Part shown: positions 34,193 through 42,179 of the stretch, piece by piece
Position numbering within the stretch: the first letter of the stretch is position 1
How the letters are laid out: each line of letters begins with the position of its first letter
Program-made: the position numbers and the translations under genes
Assembly: GCA_021325435.1 (NCBI GenBank)
Contig: JAJPHE010000115.1
Coordinates: 1-64,000 of the forward strand
DNA from: Actinomycetota bacterium
Lineage (GTDB): Bacteria > Actinomycetota > Acidimicrobiia > Acidimicrobiales > JAJPHE01
Direction: 5' to 3'
DNA length: 64,000 nt
The notes under the pieces: model-generated
What the model was told of the DNA's origin: nothing
The model's input: only the letters and a program-made list of their open reading frames with translations
The model's database searches: none

Positions 34193-36867
34193 GCCTTGGC
34201 GTCAGCCCAGTTGGATCCCCACGACACGTTGACCTCGAGAGGCACCGACAGCTGCGCCGCGCCCCGCATGGCGTCCACCGTCAGCTTGGTCGCCCGGTCC
34301 TCCTCGTCCGGCACCACCTCGAGGATCACCTCGTCGTGGACCTGGAGGATGAGACGGCTGGCCATCGCTTCGTCTTCGAGGGCGGCGTCGAGGCGGACGA
34401 GGGCGACCTTGAAGATGTCGGCGGCCAGACCCTGGATGCCGGCGTTCATGGCCTGGCGCTCCCCCGCCTGGCGCAGCCGGTAGTTGGAGGCGGCGAGCTC
34501 GGGGATCTTGCGCCGACGACCGAACAGGGTCTCGGTGTAGCCCTTCTTGCGGGCCTCGGCCACGGTGGCGTCCATGTAGCCCTTCACCTTGGGGAAGGCC
34601 CGGAAGTAGGCGGCCAGGATCTCGGCCGCCTCCTCGACCGGAACGGCCAGGCGCTGGGAGAGGCCGTAGGCCTCCATCCCGTAGGCCAGCCCGTAGGAGA
34701 CCATCTTGGCCTTCGAGCGCTGGCCTACGTCCACCGCCTCGGGCGCCACGCCGAACAGCCGGGCGGCGGTGGCCCGGTGGATGTCGGTGCCCGACTCGAA
34801 CGCCTCGACCAGGCCGGGGTCGCCGGACAGGTGGGCGATCACCCGCAGCTCGATCTGGTTGTAGTCGGCGACCAGCAGCCGGCATCCCTCGGCCGGGATG
34901 AAGGCCCGGCGGAACTGGCGTCCCTCCTCGCTACGGATCGGGATGTTGTGCAGGTTGGGCTGGTCCGACGAGAGCCGCCCGGTGCGGGCCACCGTCTGGT
35001 TGAAGCTGGCGTGGATGCGCCCGTCCGGCCCGATCTCGGCGAGGAGGCTGTCGCCGTAGGTCGAACGCAGCTTCTCCACCTCGCGGTAGCGGAGCAGCGC
35101 CTCCACGATCGGGTGCTGACCGCGCAGCTTCTCGAGGCTCTGGGCGTCGGTCGAGTAGCCGGTCTTGGTCCGCTTCTGGGGGGCGAGACCGAGCTTGTCG
35201 AACAGCACGGTGCGCAGCTGCGGGGTGGAGTTGACGTTGAACGTCTCCCCGGCCAGGTGGTGGATGTCCTCCTCGAGGACCCGGGCGTTCTCGGTCAGGT
35301 TGTCGATGACGCCCTTCAGGTAGTCGACGTCGACCCGCACGCCTACCTCTTCCATCCGGGCCAGCACCCGGACCAGCGGTCGTTCGATGTCGTCGTGCAG
35401 CCCGGCGAGGCCCTGGGCCTCCATGGCCGCCCGCAGCTTCGGGGCCACCGCGGCAATGGCCACCGCCCGCCGGCCGGCCTCCTCCGCCGGATCCGCTCCC
35501 TCGCCGGCCAGGTCCAGCTGGCCCTGGGGCGGGGCGCCGGCGGGGGCGAGCTCGACGCCGGCGTAGCGCTGGGCGATGTCCTCGAGGAGGTACTGGCTCT
35601 CCGCCGGGTCGAGCAGGTAGGCGGCCACGGCGGTGTCCATGGCCAGGGAGCGCAGGTCGATGCCCCGCCCGTACAGGCGGCGCATGAGCTCCTTGGCCCG
35701 GTGGGCGACGATCGGCGCCCCCGCCATCACCTCGGTCATGGCCTCGGCCACCGACCGGTCGTCGAGCAGGTCCCCGGTGATCCAGGTGGCTCGGGCGCCT
35801 TTGGTCTCCTCCCCGGCCACCAGGGCCAGGCCGACGATGGCCGACCGACCGGGCTGGCCGTCCCAGGCCGCCTCGACGGCCAGCGCCGCGCCGGCGCCGC
35901 CCAGCTGCTTGAGGGCGGCGGCCGCCTCCTTGGCGCCGGCGGGGCGGAGGACCTCGACCTCGACGGGCTCGCTGCCGACCGGCTCGCCGGCCTCCTCACC
36001 GACCGCCTCCAGCAGGCGGTCCCAGAGGGTGCGGAACTCGAGGAAGCCGAACAGCTGGCGGGCCTCGTCGCGGTCCCACCGCCCCATCTGCAGGTCGGTG
36101 AGGGCCACGTCGAGGGGCACGTCGCGCACTAGCGGGGTGAGCTCGGCGTTGCGCCGGACCTGCTCCTCGTGCTCGGCCAGGTTCTGGCGCAGCTTGGGGG
36201 TGCACTCGTCGAGGTGGGCGAAGATCCCGTCGAGGTCCCCGTAGTCGTTGATGAGCTTGGCCGCCGTCTTCTCTCCGACGCCGGGCACCCCGGGCAGGTT
36301 GTCGGAGGTGTCGCCCCGCAGGGCGGCGTACTGCGGGTAGTCCGCCGGCGTCACGCCCGTCCGGTCCTTGATGCCGGCCTCGTCGTAGAGGACGTAGTCG
36401 CTGACGCCCCGGCGGTTGTAGAGGACCTTGACGTAGGGATCCTCGACCAGCTGGTAGCAGTCGCGGTCGCCGGTGACGACGATGACCTCGATGCCCTCGT
36501 CGCGGGCCGAGGTGGCCAGGGTGGCCACGATGTCGTCGGCCTCGTAGCCGGCCACCTCGAGGATCGGTATGGCCAGCACCTCGACGACCCGGCGGACGAG
36601 GCCCATCTGCTGGCGCAGGATGTCGGGGGCCTCGGCCCGGCCGGCCTTGTAGTCGGCGGCCAGGGCGTGGCGGAAGGTCGGCTCGGGGCGGTCGAAGGCC
36701 ACCGCCACCCCGTCCGGACGGTGGTCGCGCAGCAGATTCACCAGCATGGAGGTGAACCCGAACACGGCGTTGGTGACCTGCCCGGAGGCGGTGGCGAGGT
36801 CAGTGGGGAGGGCGAAGAACGCCCGGTACGCCAGGGAGTTCCCGTCCAGGAGCATCAACCGCTTCAC
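34189..36867 (-). CDS. polA: DNA polymerase I
   Basis: An 892-residue family A polymerase for gap filling and Okazaki-fragment processing. The N-terminal 5' nuclease (about 1-310) has DGNSLAYRAFFALP, GYEADDIVATLA, TGDRDCYQLV and DNLPGVPGVGEKTA. The middle 3'-5' exonuclease domain looks inactive: the position of the DxE metal motif reads LAVEAAWDGQ. The polymerase shows motif A DYNQIELRVIAHLSGD, motif B RSKAKMVSYGLAYGM (Tyr at the dNTP-selecting position where Taq has Phe) and motif C QVHDEVILEV. GTG 36867 has TACCAT 8 nt upstream. Confidence 0.98.
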   Translation of the reverse strand: MKRLMLLDGNSLAYRAFFALPTDLATASGQVTNAVFGFTSMLVNLLRDHRPDGVAVAFDRPEPTFRHALAADYKAGRAEAPDILRQQMGLVRRVVEVLAIPILEVAGYEADDIVATLATSARDEGIEVIVVTGDRDCYQLVEDPYVKVLYNRRGVSDYVLYDEAGIKDRTGVTPADYPQYAALRGDTSDNLPGVPGVGEKTAAKLINDYGDLDGIFAHLDECTPKLRQNLAEHEEQVRRNAELTPLVRDVPLDVALTDLQMGRWDRDEARQLFGFLEFRTLWDRLLEAVGEEAGEPVGSEPVEVEVLRPAGAKEAAAALKQLGGAGAALAVEAAWDGQPGRSAIVGLALVAGEETKGARATWITGDLLDDRSVAEAMTEVMAGAPIVAHRAKELMRRLYGRGIDLRSLAMDTAVAAYLLDPAESQYLLEDIAQRYAGVELAPAGAPPQGQLDLAGEGADPAEEAGRRAVAIAAVAPKLRAAMEAQGLAGLHDDIERPLVRVLARMEEVGVRVDVDYLKGVIDNLTENARVLEEDIHHLAGETFNVNSTPQLRTVLFDKLGLAPQKRTKTGYSTDAQSLEKLRGQHPIVEALLRYREVEKLRSTYGDSLLAEIGPDGRIHASFNQTVARTGRLSSDQPNLHNIPIRSEEGRQFRRAFIPAEGCRLLVADYNQIELRVIAHLSGDPGLVEAFESGTDIHRATAARLFGVAPEAVDVGQRSKAKMVSYGLAYGMEAYGLSQRLAVPVEEAAEILAAYFRAFPKVKGYMDATVAEARKKGYTETLFGRRRKIPELAASNYRLRQAGERQAMNAGIQGLAADIFKVALVRLDAALEDEAMASRLILQVHDEVILEVVPDEEDRATKLTVDAMRGAAQLSVPLEVNVSWGSNWADAKA

Positions 36868-36868
36868 T

Positions 36869-36889
36869 GGCCGCCATGGTAGGGCGGCC
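36869..36889. promoter_or_regulatory. Leaderless polA promoter inside a small hairpin
   Basis: On minus, TACCAT (36881-36876) lies 8 nt before GTG 36867. The same bases form the loop of a 7-bp perfect inverted repeat (GGCCGCC 36869-36875, GGCGGCC 36883-36889), which could also end transcripts from the regulator gene upstream. No U-tract. Both readings are inference. Confidence 0.4.
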
Positions 36890-36923
36890 GTCGCGCCTCA
36901 CCGGGCGGGCGGAGCCCTGCCGG

Positions 36924-37514
36924 TCAGTCCTCCCCGCCGTCGGGGACCAGCGAGCCGTCGAGGACCTGCTCGGCGGCGGTGCGCAGGTTCACCCGCTGAC
37001 GCATGGCCGAGCTGCGGATGAACGAGAAGGCCTCGGCCTCTTTCATCCCGTGCTCGTCCATCAGCTTGCCCTTGGCCCGGTCGAGGTAGCGGCGGGTCTC
37101 CAGCTGCTCGGCCAGGCTGCGGTTCTCGTCCTCGAGGGCGCGGATCTCGGCGTGGCGGGCCAGGGCCACTTCGAGGGCGGGGACCAGCTCGGCCTTCTGG
37201 AACGGCTTGACCAGGTAGGCCAGGGCGCCGGCGTCGCGGGCGTCCTCGATGAGGTTGCGCTGGCTGAAGGCGGTGAGGATCAGCACGGCGGCCAGGCGCT
37301 CGGACGAGATGTCGCGGGCCGCCTCGAGGCCGTCCTTGCCCGGCATCTTGACGTCGAGGATGGCCAGGTCGGGCCGCAGGCGGCGGACGAGCTCGACGGC
37401 CTCGTCGCCCCGGCCGGTCTCCCCGACCACCTCGTAGCCCTCCTCTTCCAGGATCTCCTTGAGGTCGAGCCGGATGATGGCCTCGTCCTCGGCGATGACC
37501 ACGCGCACGCCCAA
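36924..37514 (-). CDS. pdtaR: ANTAR-domain response regulator PdtaR
   Basis: A 196-residue two-component regulator: an N-terminal receiver (VVIAEDEAIIRLDLKEIL; acidic pair EDE; phospho-acceptor Asp in LAILDVKMPG; Thr in LILTAFSQ; Lys in YLVKPF) and a C-terminal ANTAR three-helix domain (RRYLDRAKGKLMDEHGMKEAEAFSFIR). ANTAR domains bind paired RNA hairpins to prevent termination. In Mycobacterium the homologue Rv1626 also lies close to polA. Its kinase is not in the window. The TTG start (37514) is preceded by GGAGGAGA, 5 nt away; the next in-frame candidate is GTG 37508. Confidence 0.94.
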   Translation of the reverse strand: MGVRVVIAEDEAIIRLDLKEILEEEGYEVVGETGRGDEAVELVRRLRPDLAILDVKMPGKDGLEAARDISSERLAAVLILTAFSQRNLIEDARDAGALAYLVKPFQKAELVPALEVALARHAEIRALEDENRSLAEQLETRRYLDRAKGKLMDEHGMKEAEAFSFIRSSAMRQRVNLRTAAEQVLDGSLVPDGGED

Positions 37515-37533
37515 GGTCGTCTCCTCCGGCTCG

Positions 37534-37827
37534 TTATCGGGACTCGATCACCAGCTGGTCGAGCAGCCGGTCCTGCGCCGTCTCCAGCTCGGCGATCGAG
37601 GCTAGGACGGCGGCCCGCCCGCGGGCCATGGCGTCGGCGTGCTTGCGGGCCTCGTGGTGCTCGCGGTCGGCCAGGGGCGTTTCGGACACGAGGGCCCGGA
37701 GTCGGGCGTCCTCGGCGGTGTCGGAGAGGGCGGCCAGCTGCTCCTCGACGATGACCAGCTCCTCGCGGGCGCGCTTCAGGCGGGCGTTGACCTCCAGCAG
37801 CCGGCGCTCGACGAGGGACCTCGACAT
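37534..37827 (-). CDS. Small coiled-coil protein, unknown function
   Basis: A 97-residue protein made almost wholly of charged helix (LVERRLLEVNARLKRAREEL, then EEQLAALSDTAEDARLRALV, DREHHEARKHADAMARGRAA, and AELETAQDRLLDQLV), predicted to form a coiled coil. No transmembrane segment or catalytic motif. It lies 19 bp upstream of the ANTAR regulator on the same strand, so may share its transcript. A TAAACT box lies 10 nt upstream of ATG 37827. I do not recognise the family; comparable small helical proteins are common beside pdtaR-type genes, but I cannot assign a role. Confidence 0.7.
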   Translation of the reverse strand: MSRSLVERRLLEVNARLKRAREELVIVEEQLAALSDTAEDARLRALVSETPLADREHHEARKHADAMARGRAAVLASIAELETAQDRLLDQLVIESR

Positions 37828-37869
37828 GGGAAAGGGCAGTTTACGGGACGCCCTCGGCGCGGTGGTCGT

Positions 37870-37875
37870 TAGCGT
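37870..37875 (+). promoter_or_regulatory. Leaderless -10 box of the MBL hydrolase gene
   Basis: TAGCGT, 6 nt before GTG 37882. The 54-bp divergent gap to the coiled-coil gene also holds TAAACT (37843-37838) for the opposite direction. Confidence 0.4.
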
Positions 37876-37881
37876 GGGCGG

Positions 37882-38565
37882 GTGCTGATCGAGGGGATCC
37901 CGCTGTGGGTGGCCGAGACCAACGCCTGGATCGTGGCCCCGGCCGGACCGGGCGGCGAGTGCGTCCTGGTGGACGCCCCGCCCGACCCCACGGCCATCCT
38001 CGAGCGGCTGGCCGCCCACGGCCTGCGCCTGGTCGCCCTGCTGTCCACCCACGGCCACATCGACCACATCGGCGGGGTGGCACCGGTGGTGCGGGCCCAG
38101 GACCACGAGGTGCCGGTGCGCATCCACGACGGCGACCGCCACATGCTGCTCGACCCGGTGGGCACCAGCGGCGCCTTCGGCCGCATCCTGGCCGACGAGG
38201 GGCTCGACCTGCGCCCGCCCGAGCTGGTCTACGGGCTGGACGACGGGGAGTCGGTGTCGGGCGCCGGCATGACCTTCACGGCCGTGCACACCCCCGGTCA
38301 CACCCAGGGGTCGGTGTGCTTCCTGCTGGAGGTGGAGGGGGAGGCGCCGGTGCTGTTCAGCGGGGACCATCTCTTCGCCGGCTCCATCGGGCGCACCGAC
38401 CTGCCGGGCGGCAACTTCCAGCAGCTGATGACCTCGATGGCCGAGAAGGTCCTGCCCCTGGCCGACGATGTCCGGGTCCTGCCCGGGCACGGCCCGACGA
38501 CCACGGTCGGCCGTGAGAAGAGCACCAACCCCTTCCTGCTCGAGCTGCTGGCCGACCGTCGGTAG
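37882..38565 (+). CDS. MBL-fold metallo-hydrolase (glyoxalase II-like)
   Basis: A 227-residue metallo-beta-lactamase-fold hydrolase with the dinuclear metal ligands in order: LLSTHGHIDHIGG (HxHxDH), VHTPGHTQGS, LFSGDHLFAGSIGRTD and a final LPGHGPTTTVG. This set is typical of glyoxalase II or persulfide-dioxygenase-like proteins; the substrate is not determined. GTG 37882 is supported by the -10 box at 37870. It stands alone on plus, convergent with livF (3 bp apart). Confidence 0.9.
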   Translation: MLIEGIPLWVAETNAWIVAPAGPGGECVLVDAPPDPTAILERLAAHGLRLVALLSTHGHIDHIGGVAPVVRAQDHEVPVRIHDGDRHMLLDPVGTSGAFGRILADEGLDLRPPELVYGLDDGESVSGAGMTFTAVHTPGHTQGSVCFLLEVEGEAPVLFSGDHLFAGSIGRTDLPGGNFQQLMTSMAEKVLPLADDVRVLPGHGPTTTVGREKSTNPFLLELLADRR

Positions 38566-38568
38566 GGG

Positions 38569-39267
38569 TCAGCCGAGGTAGGTGCGGCGCAGCTCGTCGG
38601 AGCCTTCGAGAGCCGTGGCCGGCCCGTCGAAGGTGATGGTGCCCTTCTCCATGACCAGGGCCTGGTCGGCGTAGGGAAGCACCCCGGCGTTCTGCTCCAC
38701 GACGAGGACGGTGGTCCCGTCGTCGTTGATGCGGTCGATCACCTGGAACACCGTCTGAGCCAGCAGCGGCGACAGGCCGAGCGACGCCTCGTCCACCAGC
38801 AAGAGGCGGGGGCGCGACATCAGCGCCCGCCCGATGGCCAGCATCTGCTGCTCCCCACCGGAGAGGGTGCCGGCCAGCTGCCCGGAGCGTTCCTGTAGCC
38901 GGGGGAAGTAGCCGTACACCTCGTCGATGGTCTTGCGCACCTGGGCCCGCGACGTCCACGCCCCGAGCTCAAGGTTGGCCCGCACCGTCATGGCGGGGAA
39001 CACCCGCCTCCCCTCGGGCACCAGGGCCACGCCGCGGGCGACCACGTCCCACGGCTCGAGGCCGTCGATGCGCGAGCCCTCGAAGCGGATCTGGCCGGAC
39101 CAGGCCCGGAGGAGACCGGCGATGGCGTTGACCGTCGTGGTCTTGCCGGCGCCGTTGATGCCGAGCAGGACCGCGGTCTGGCCCTCGTCGATCGAAAAGG
39201 ACAGACCCTGCAGGACCGGCAGGAGGCCGTAGCCGGTGCGCAGGTCCTCGACCTCGAGGAGGCTCAC
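38569..39267 (-). CDS. livF: Liv-type ABC transporter ATPase LivF
   Basis: A 232-residue ATPase: GINGAGKTT (Walker A), EGRRVFPAMTVRANLELGAW, LSGGEQQMLAIGRAL (signature) and LLLVDEASLGLSP (Walker B region), all LivF-typical. Pairs with LivG to drive uptake of branched-chain amino acids or amides through LivH/LivM. GTG 39267 overlaps the livG stop (GTGA). It is the last gene of the operon. Confidence 0.94.
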   Translation of the reverse strand: MSLLEVEDLRTGYGLLPVLQGLSFSIDEGQTAVLLGINGAGKTTTVNAIAGLLRAWSGQIRFEGSRIDGLEPWDVVARGVALVPEGRRVFPAMTVRANLELGAWTSRAQVRKTIDEVYGYFPRLQERSGQLAGTLSGGEQQMLAIGRALMSRPRLLLVDEASLGLSPLLAQTVFQVIDRINDDGTTVLVVEQNAGVLPYADQALVMEKGTITFDGPATALEGSDELRRTYLG

Positions 39268-40151
39268 TTCTCCTCCTTGGCTGACGCCTGGCGGCGGGTG
39301 CGCCGGCGGCCGCCGCCGGCCGTGGGCGCCGTGGCCGCGGCCAGGGCGGCGTCCTCGGCCGTCTCGTGGGTGGCGGCCAGGGCGTCGGGCGCCTCCCCGC
39401 CGAGGTAGGCGGCGACCACCTCGGGGTGGCGGCGGACATCGTCGGGCCGTCCCTCGGTGAGGAGCTGGCCGAAGTTCAGCACGTACACGTAGTCGCACAC
39501 CCCGACCACGAGCGGGACGTGGTGCTCGATGAGCAGCATGGTGAGGCCCAGCTCCTTGCGCAGCGACAGCAGCCGTTCGCCGAGGGCGTGGGCCTCGTCG
39601 GGCCCCATGCCCGAGGAGGGCTCGTCGAGGAGGAGGATCTCGGGGTCGGTGGCCAGGGCGCAGCCCAGCTCGAGGAGCTTGAGGGTGCCGTAGGGGAGGG
39701 CGCCGATGGGCACCTCGGGGACGTCGGCCAGCCCGATCAGCTCGAGGATCAGGTCGGCCCGCTCCGCCAGCTCGCGCTCGGTGGCGAGGCTCACCGGGGT
39801 GCCGAGGACGCCCGACATGGGCCCGTACTCGGCCAGCGAGTGCTGGGCGATCTTCAGGTTCTCGCGGGCGCTGACCGTCTTGACCATGCCGACGTTCTGG
39901 AAGGTGCGCCCGATGCCGAGCTGTGACTTGCGGTGGGGCGGCAGCGTGGTGACGTCGTCACCCCGGTAGAAGACCTGGCCGGAGGTCGGGCGGTAGAAGC
40001 CGGTGATGCAGTTGAAGGCGGTCGTCTTACCCGCCCCGTTGGGGCCGATGAGGCCGACGATCTCCCACTCCCCCACCGACAGCGACAGGGACGAAAGGGC
40101 CTGCAGCCCGCCGAAGCGGATGGAGACGTCGCGCAGCTCAAGGACGGCCAC
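39264..40151 (-). CDS. livG: Liv-type ABC transporter ATPase LivG
   Basis: A 295-residue ATPase starting VAVLELRDVSIRFGGLQAL. Walker A is GPNGAGKTT; the LivG hallmark GIGRTFQNVGMVKTVSARENL is present; the signature region reads LPYGTLKLLELGCALATDPE (a departure from the common LSGGQ, as in other LivG proteins) and Walker B EILLLDEPSSGMGP. A C-terminal extension of about 45 residues ends in a Lys/Arg-rich stretch. GTG 40151 has GGGAGGG 5 nt upstream and lies 14 bp inside the end of livM. Confidence 0.93.
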   Translation of the reverse strand: MAVLELRDVSIRFGGLQALSSLSLSVGEWEIVGLIGPNGAGKTTAFNCITGFYRPTSGQVFYRGDDVTTLPPHRKSQLGIGRTFQNVGMVKTVSARENLKIAQHSLAEYGPMSGVLGTPVSLATERELAERADLILELIGLADVPEVPIGALPYGTLKLLELGCALATDPEILLLDEPSSGMGPDEAHALGERLLSLRKELGLTMLLIEHHVPLVVGVCDYVYVLNFGQLLTEGRPDDVRRHPEVVAAYLGGEAPDALAATHETAEDAALAAATAPTAGGGRRRTRRQASAKEEK

Positions 40152-41235
40152 TGGGACCCTCCCCGTGGCTGGCGGGCCCGTCGTCGGCCCGGGTGAAGTC
40201 GCCGCCCCGCAGCCAGGACATGAGCGGGGCGATGCCGGCGTGGATGCCACCCGGGTTGACCGCCAGGGTGACCAGCAGCAGGAGGGCGCCGATCAGGTCG
40301 GGACCGAACTGCTGGGCGTTGGTGGAGAGCTGGCCCGGCAGCACATGGGTGAGGGAGATGAACGGGTGGAAGGTGGCCAGGAAGTCGTGCAGGAGGGCGA
40401 ACAGCACCGAGCCCACCACGACCCCCGAGCGAGAGCCCACTCCCCCCACCACGGTCATCAGCACGAACGTGAGCGCCAGCTGGAAGGTGTAGCTGTTGCC
40501 GTTGAACTGCTGGCTGGCGAAGGCCAGCAGCCCCCCGGCCAGGCCGGCGGTGGCCCCGCACAGCACGAAGGCGAGCAGCTTGTAGGCGGTGACGTTGATG
40601 CCGAAGGCGGAGGCGACCCGTTCGTCGTCGCGGATGGTGATGAACGCCCGGCCGGCCTTGGACTTGGTGAGCCGGTAGTCGAGGTACATGACCAGAAGGG
40701 TGATGCCCAGGCACACGAAGTAGTAGCGGTCCGGCGCCAAGAGGGACGAGGGCCGGTTGGCGGGCTGGCCGGCGCCCCCGTTGGTCAGCGACGGCGCCTG
40801 GAATAGCGACACCTGCAGGGCGAGGCCGAACACGAGGGTGATGAGGGCGAGGTACAGGCCGCGGATGCGCAGGGCCACGAAGCCCAGCAGCAGGGCGAAG
40901 GCGGCGCCGGCCGCCACCCCGATGACCAGCGCCGGCCCGAACGGCAGGCCGACCTTGGTTGCGCTGTAGGCGGCGAACAGGGCGCCGGCGCCGACGAAGC
41001 CCTGGTGCCCGAGGGACAGCTGGCCGGTGTAGCCGAGGATGATGTTGAGCGACAGCCCGACGATCACGTAAGCGGCGGCCACCACCCCGTGCTGGGCCGC
41101 GTTCGGCCCGAGCAGCCCGACCGCCACCACGACGGCGACGATCAGGGCCCACACCCCGTAGCGGGGGCCCCAGAAGCGGGCGGCCTCGCCCAGGTCGGGC
41201 GGCTCGGCGACGGCCGGCAGGGCCTCGGTCGCCAT
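40138..41235 (-). CDS. livM: Liv-type ABC transporter permease LivM
   Basis: A 365-residue permease with about 9 helices. Family features include AYVIVGLSLNIILGYTGQLSLGHQGFVGAG, LRIRGLYLALITLVFGLA, the cytoplasmic coupling segment GRAFITIRDDERVASAFGINVTAYKL and TVVGGVGSRSGVVVG. Forms the channel with LivH. ATG 41235 overlaps the livH stop by one base (TGATG). The end overlaps the livG start. Confidence 0.94.
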   Translation of the reverse strand: MATEALPAVAEPPDLGEAARFWGPRYGVWALIVAVVVAVGLLGPNAAQHGVVAAAYVIVGLSLNIILGYTGQLSLGHQGFVGAGALFAAYSATKVGLPFGPALVIGVAAGAAFALLLGFVALRIRGLYLALITLVFGLALQVSLFQAPSLTNGGAGQPANRPSSLLAPDRYYFVCLGITLLVMYLDYRLTKSKAGRAFITIRDDERVASAFGINVTAYKLLAFVLCGATAGLAGGLLAFASQQFNGNSYTFQLALTFVLMTVVGGVGSRSGVVVGSVLFALLHDFLATFHPFISLTHVLPGQLSTNAQQFGPDLIGALLLLVTLAVNPGGIHAGIAPLMSWLRGGDFTRADDGPASHGEGPSGRP

Positions 41236-42179
41236 CAGACCTCCTGCCCGAGCAGCCCGGTCGGGCGGACCAGCAGGGTGAACAGCAGCAGGGCGGCAAC
41301 CACGACCGTGGCCCCGCCGGGCACGGCCGCCGGCATGTACTGCCCGGCGTAGGAGCTGACGACCCCGACCAACAGGCCGCCGACGAAGGCTCCGGGGAAG
41401 CTGGTGATGCCCCCGAGGATCGCCCCGATGAAGCCGTTGATGAGGGGGCCGTTGAGGGTCATGAACCCGGGCGTGAGCGCCCCGGTGAAGGGGGCGTTGA
41501 CGATGCCCGCCACTGCCCCGAGGACGCCGGCCAGGACCCAGGTGAGGGCCGAGATCGACCGCACGTTGATGCCGACCACGCCGGCGGCGGTGGGCTCCTG
41601 GGAGACGGCGAGGATGGCCATCCCGTAGCGGGTGCGGAAGAACAGGGCGGCCAGCCCGGCCACCACCAGCAGGGTGGCGACCATGGTGATCTCGGTGTAG
41701 CCGAACTTGTAGGAGTCGTTGGACTGGAGGGTGCCGAACAGGGCGAAGTGGGACTGCCCGCCCACCCGGGGGAAGACGTGGGGCGTGCTCACGCCGAGGA
41801 GGACCGCCTCGAGGCTGATGAGGAACAGGGCGATGCCGGCCGTCGCCACCAGCACCGTCGCCCGGGGCGCCCGGAACAGCCGGGTGATGATCAACCGCTC
41901 CGAGAGGAAGCCGAGCAGCCCGCCGGTGATGAGCCCGGCCACCACCGCCAACGGGGCCGGCACCTTGGGGAACGGTCCGATGCCCTGCAGGAAGGCGACG
42001 GTCACGAACGCTGACGCCGTGCCGAACTCGGCCTGGGCGAAGTTGAAGATCCGCCCCGCCTTGTAGAGCAGCACGATTCCCAGCGCCACCAGCCCGTAGA
42101 CGGCGCCGTTGACGATGCCCCCCACCAGCGGGGTGCCGACGGTCGAGCCGACCGAGGCCAGGACCAGGTGGGCGCTCAC
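41235..42179 (-). CDS. livH: Liv-type ABC transporter permease LivH
   Basis: A 314-residue permease with about 8 helices: VNGAVYGLVALGIVLLYKAGRIFNFAQAEF, typical of LivH, then FRTRYGMAILAVSQEPTAAGVVGINV (coupling loop), and NGFIGAILGGITSFPGAFVGGLLVG. Partner of LivM in the membrane channel. GTG 42179 overlaps the livK stop as GTGA. Confidence 0.94.
   Translation of the reverse strand: MSAHLVLASVGSTVGTPLVGGIVNGAVYGLVALGIVLLYKAGRIFNFAQAEFGTASAFVTVAFLQGIGPFPKVPAPLAVVAGLITGGLLGFLSERLIITRLFRAPRATVLVATAGIALFLISLEAVLLGVSTPHVFPRVGGQSHFALFGTLQSNDSYKFGYTEITMVATLLVVAGLAALFFRTRYGMAILAVSQEPTAAGVVGINVRSISALTWVLAGVLGAVAGIVNAPFTGALTPGFMTLNGPLINGFIGAILGGITSFPGAFVGGLLVGVVSSYAGQYMPAAVPGGATVVVAALLLFTLLVRPTGLLGQEV

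Noticed and set aside
36869-36889. Plain rho-independent terminator of the ANTAR gene
   Set aside because: No U-tract, and the loop is the polA -10 box; called a promoter with a possible secondary terminator role.
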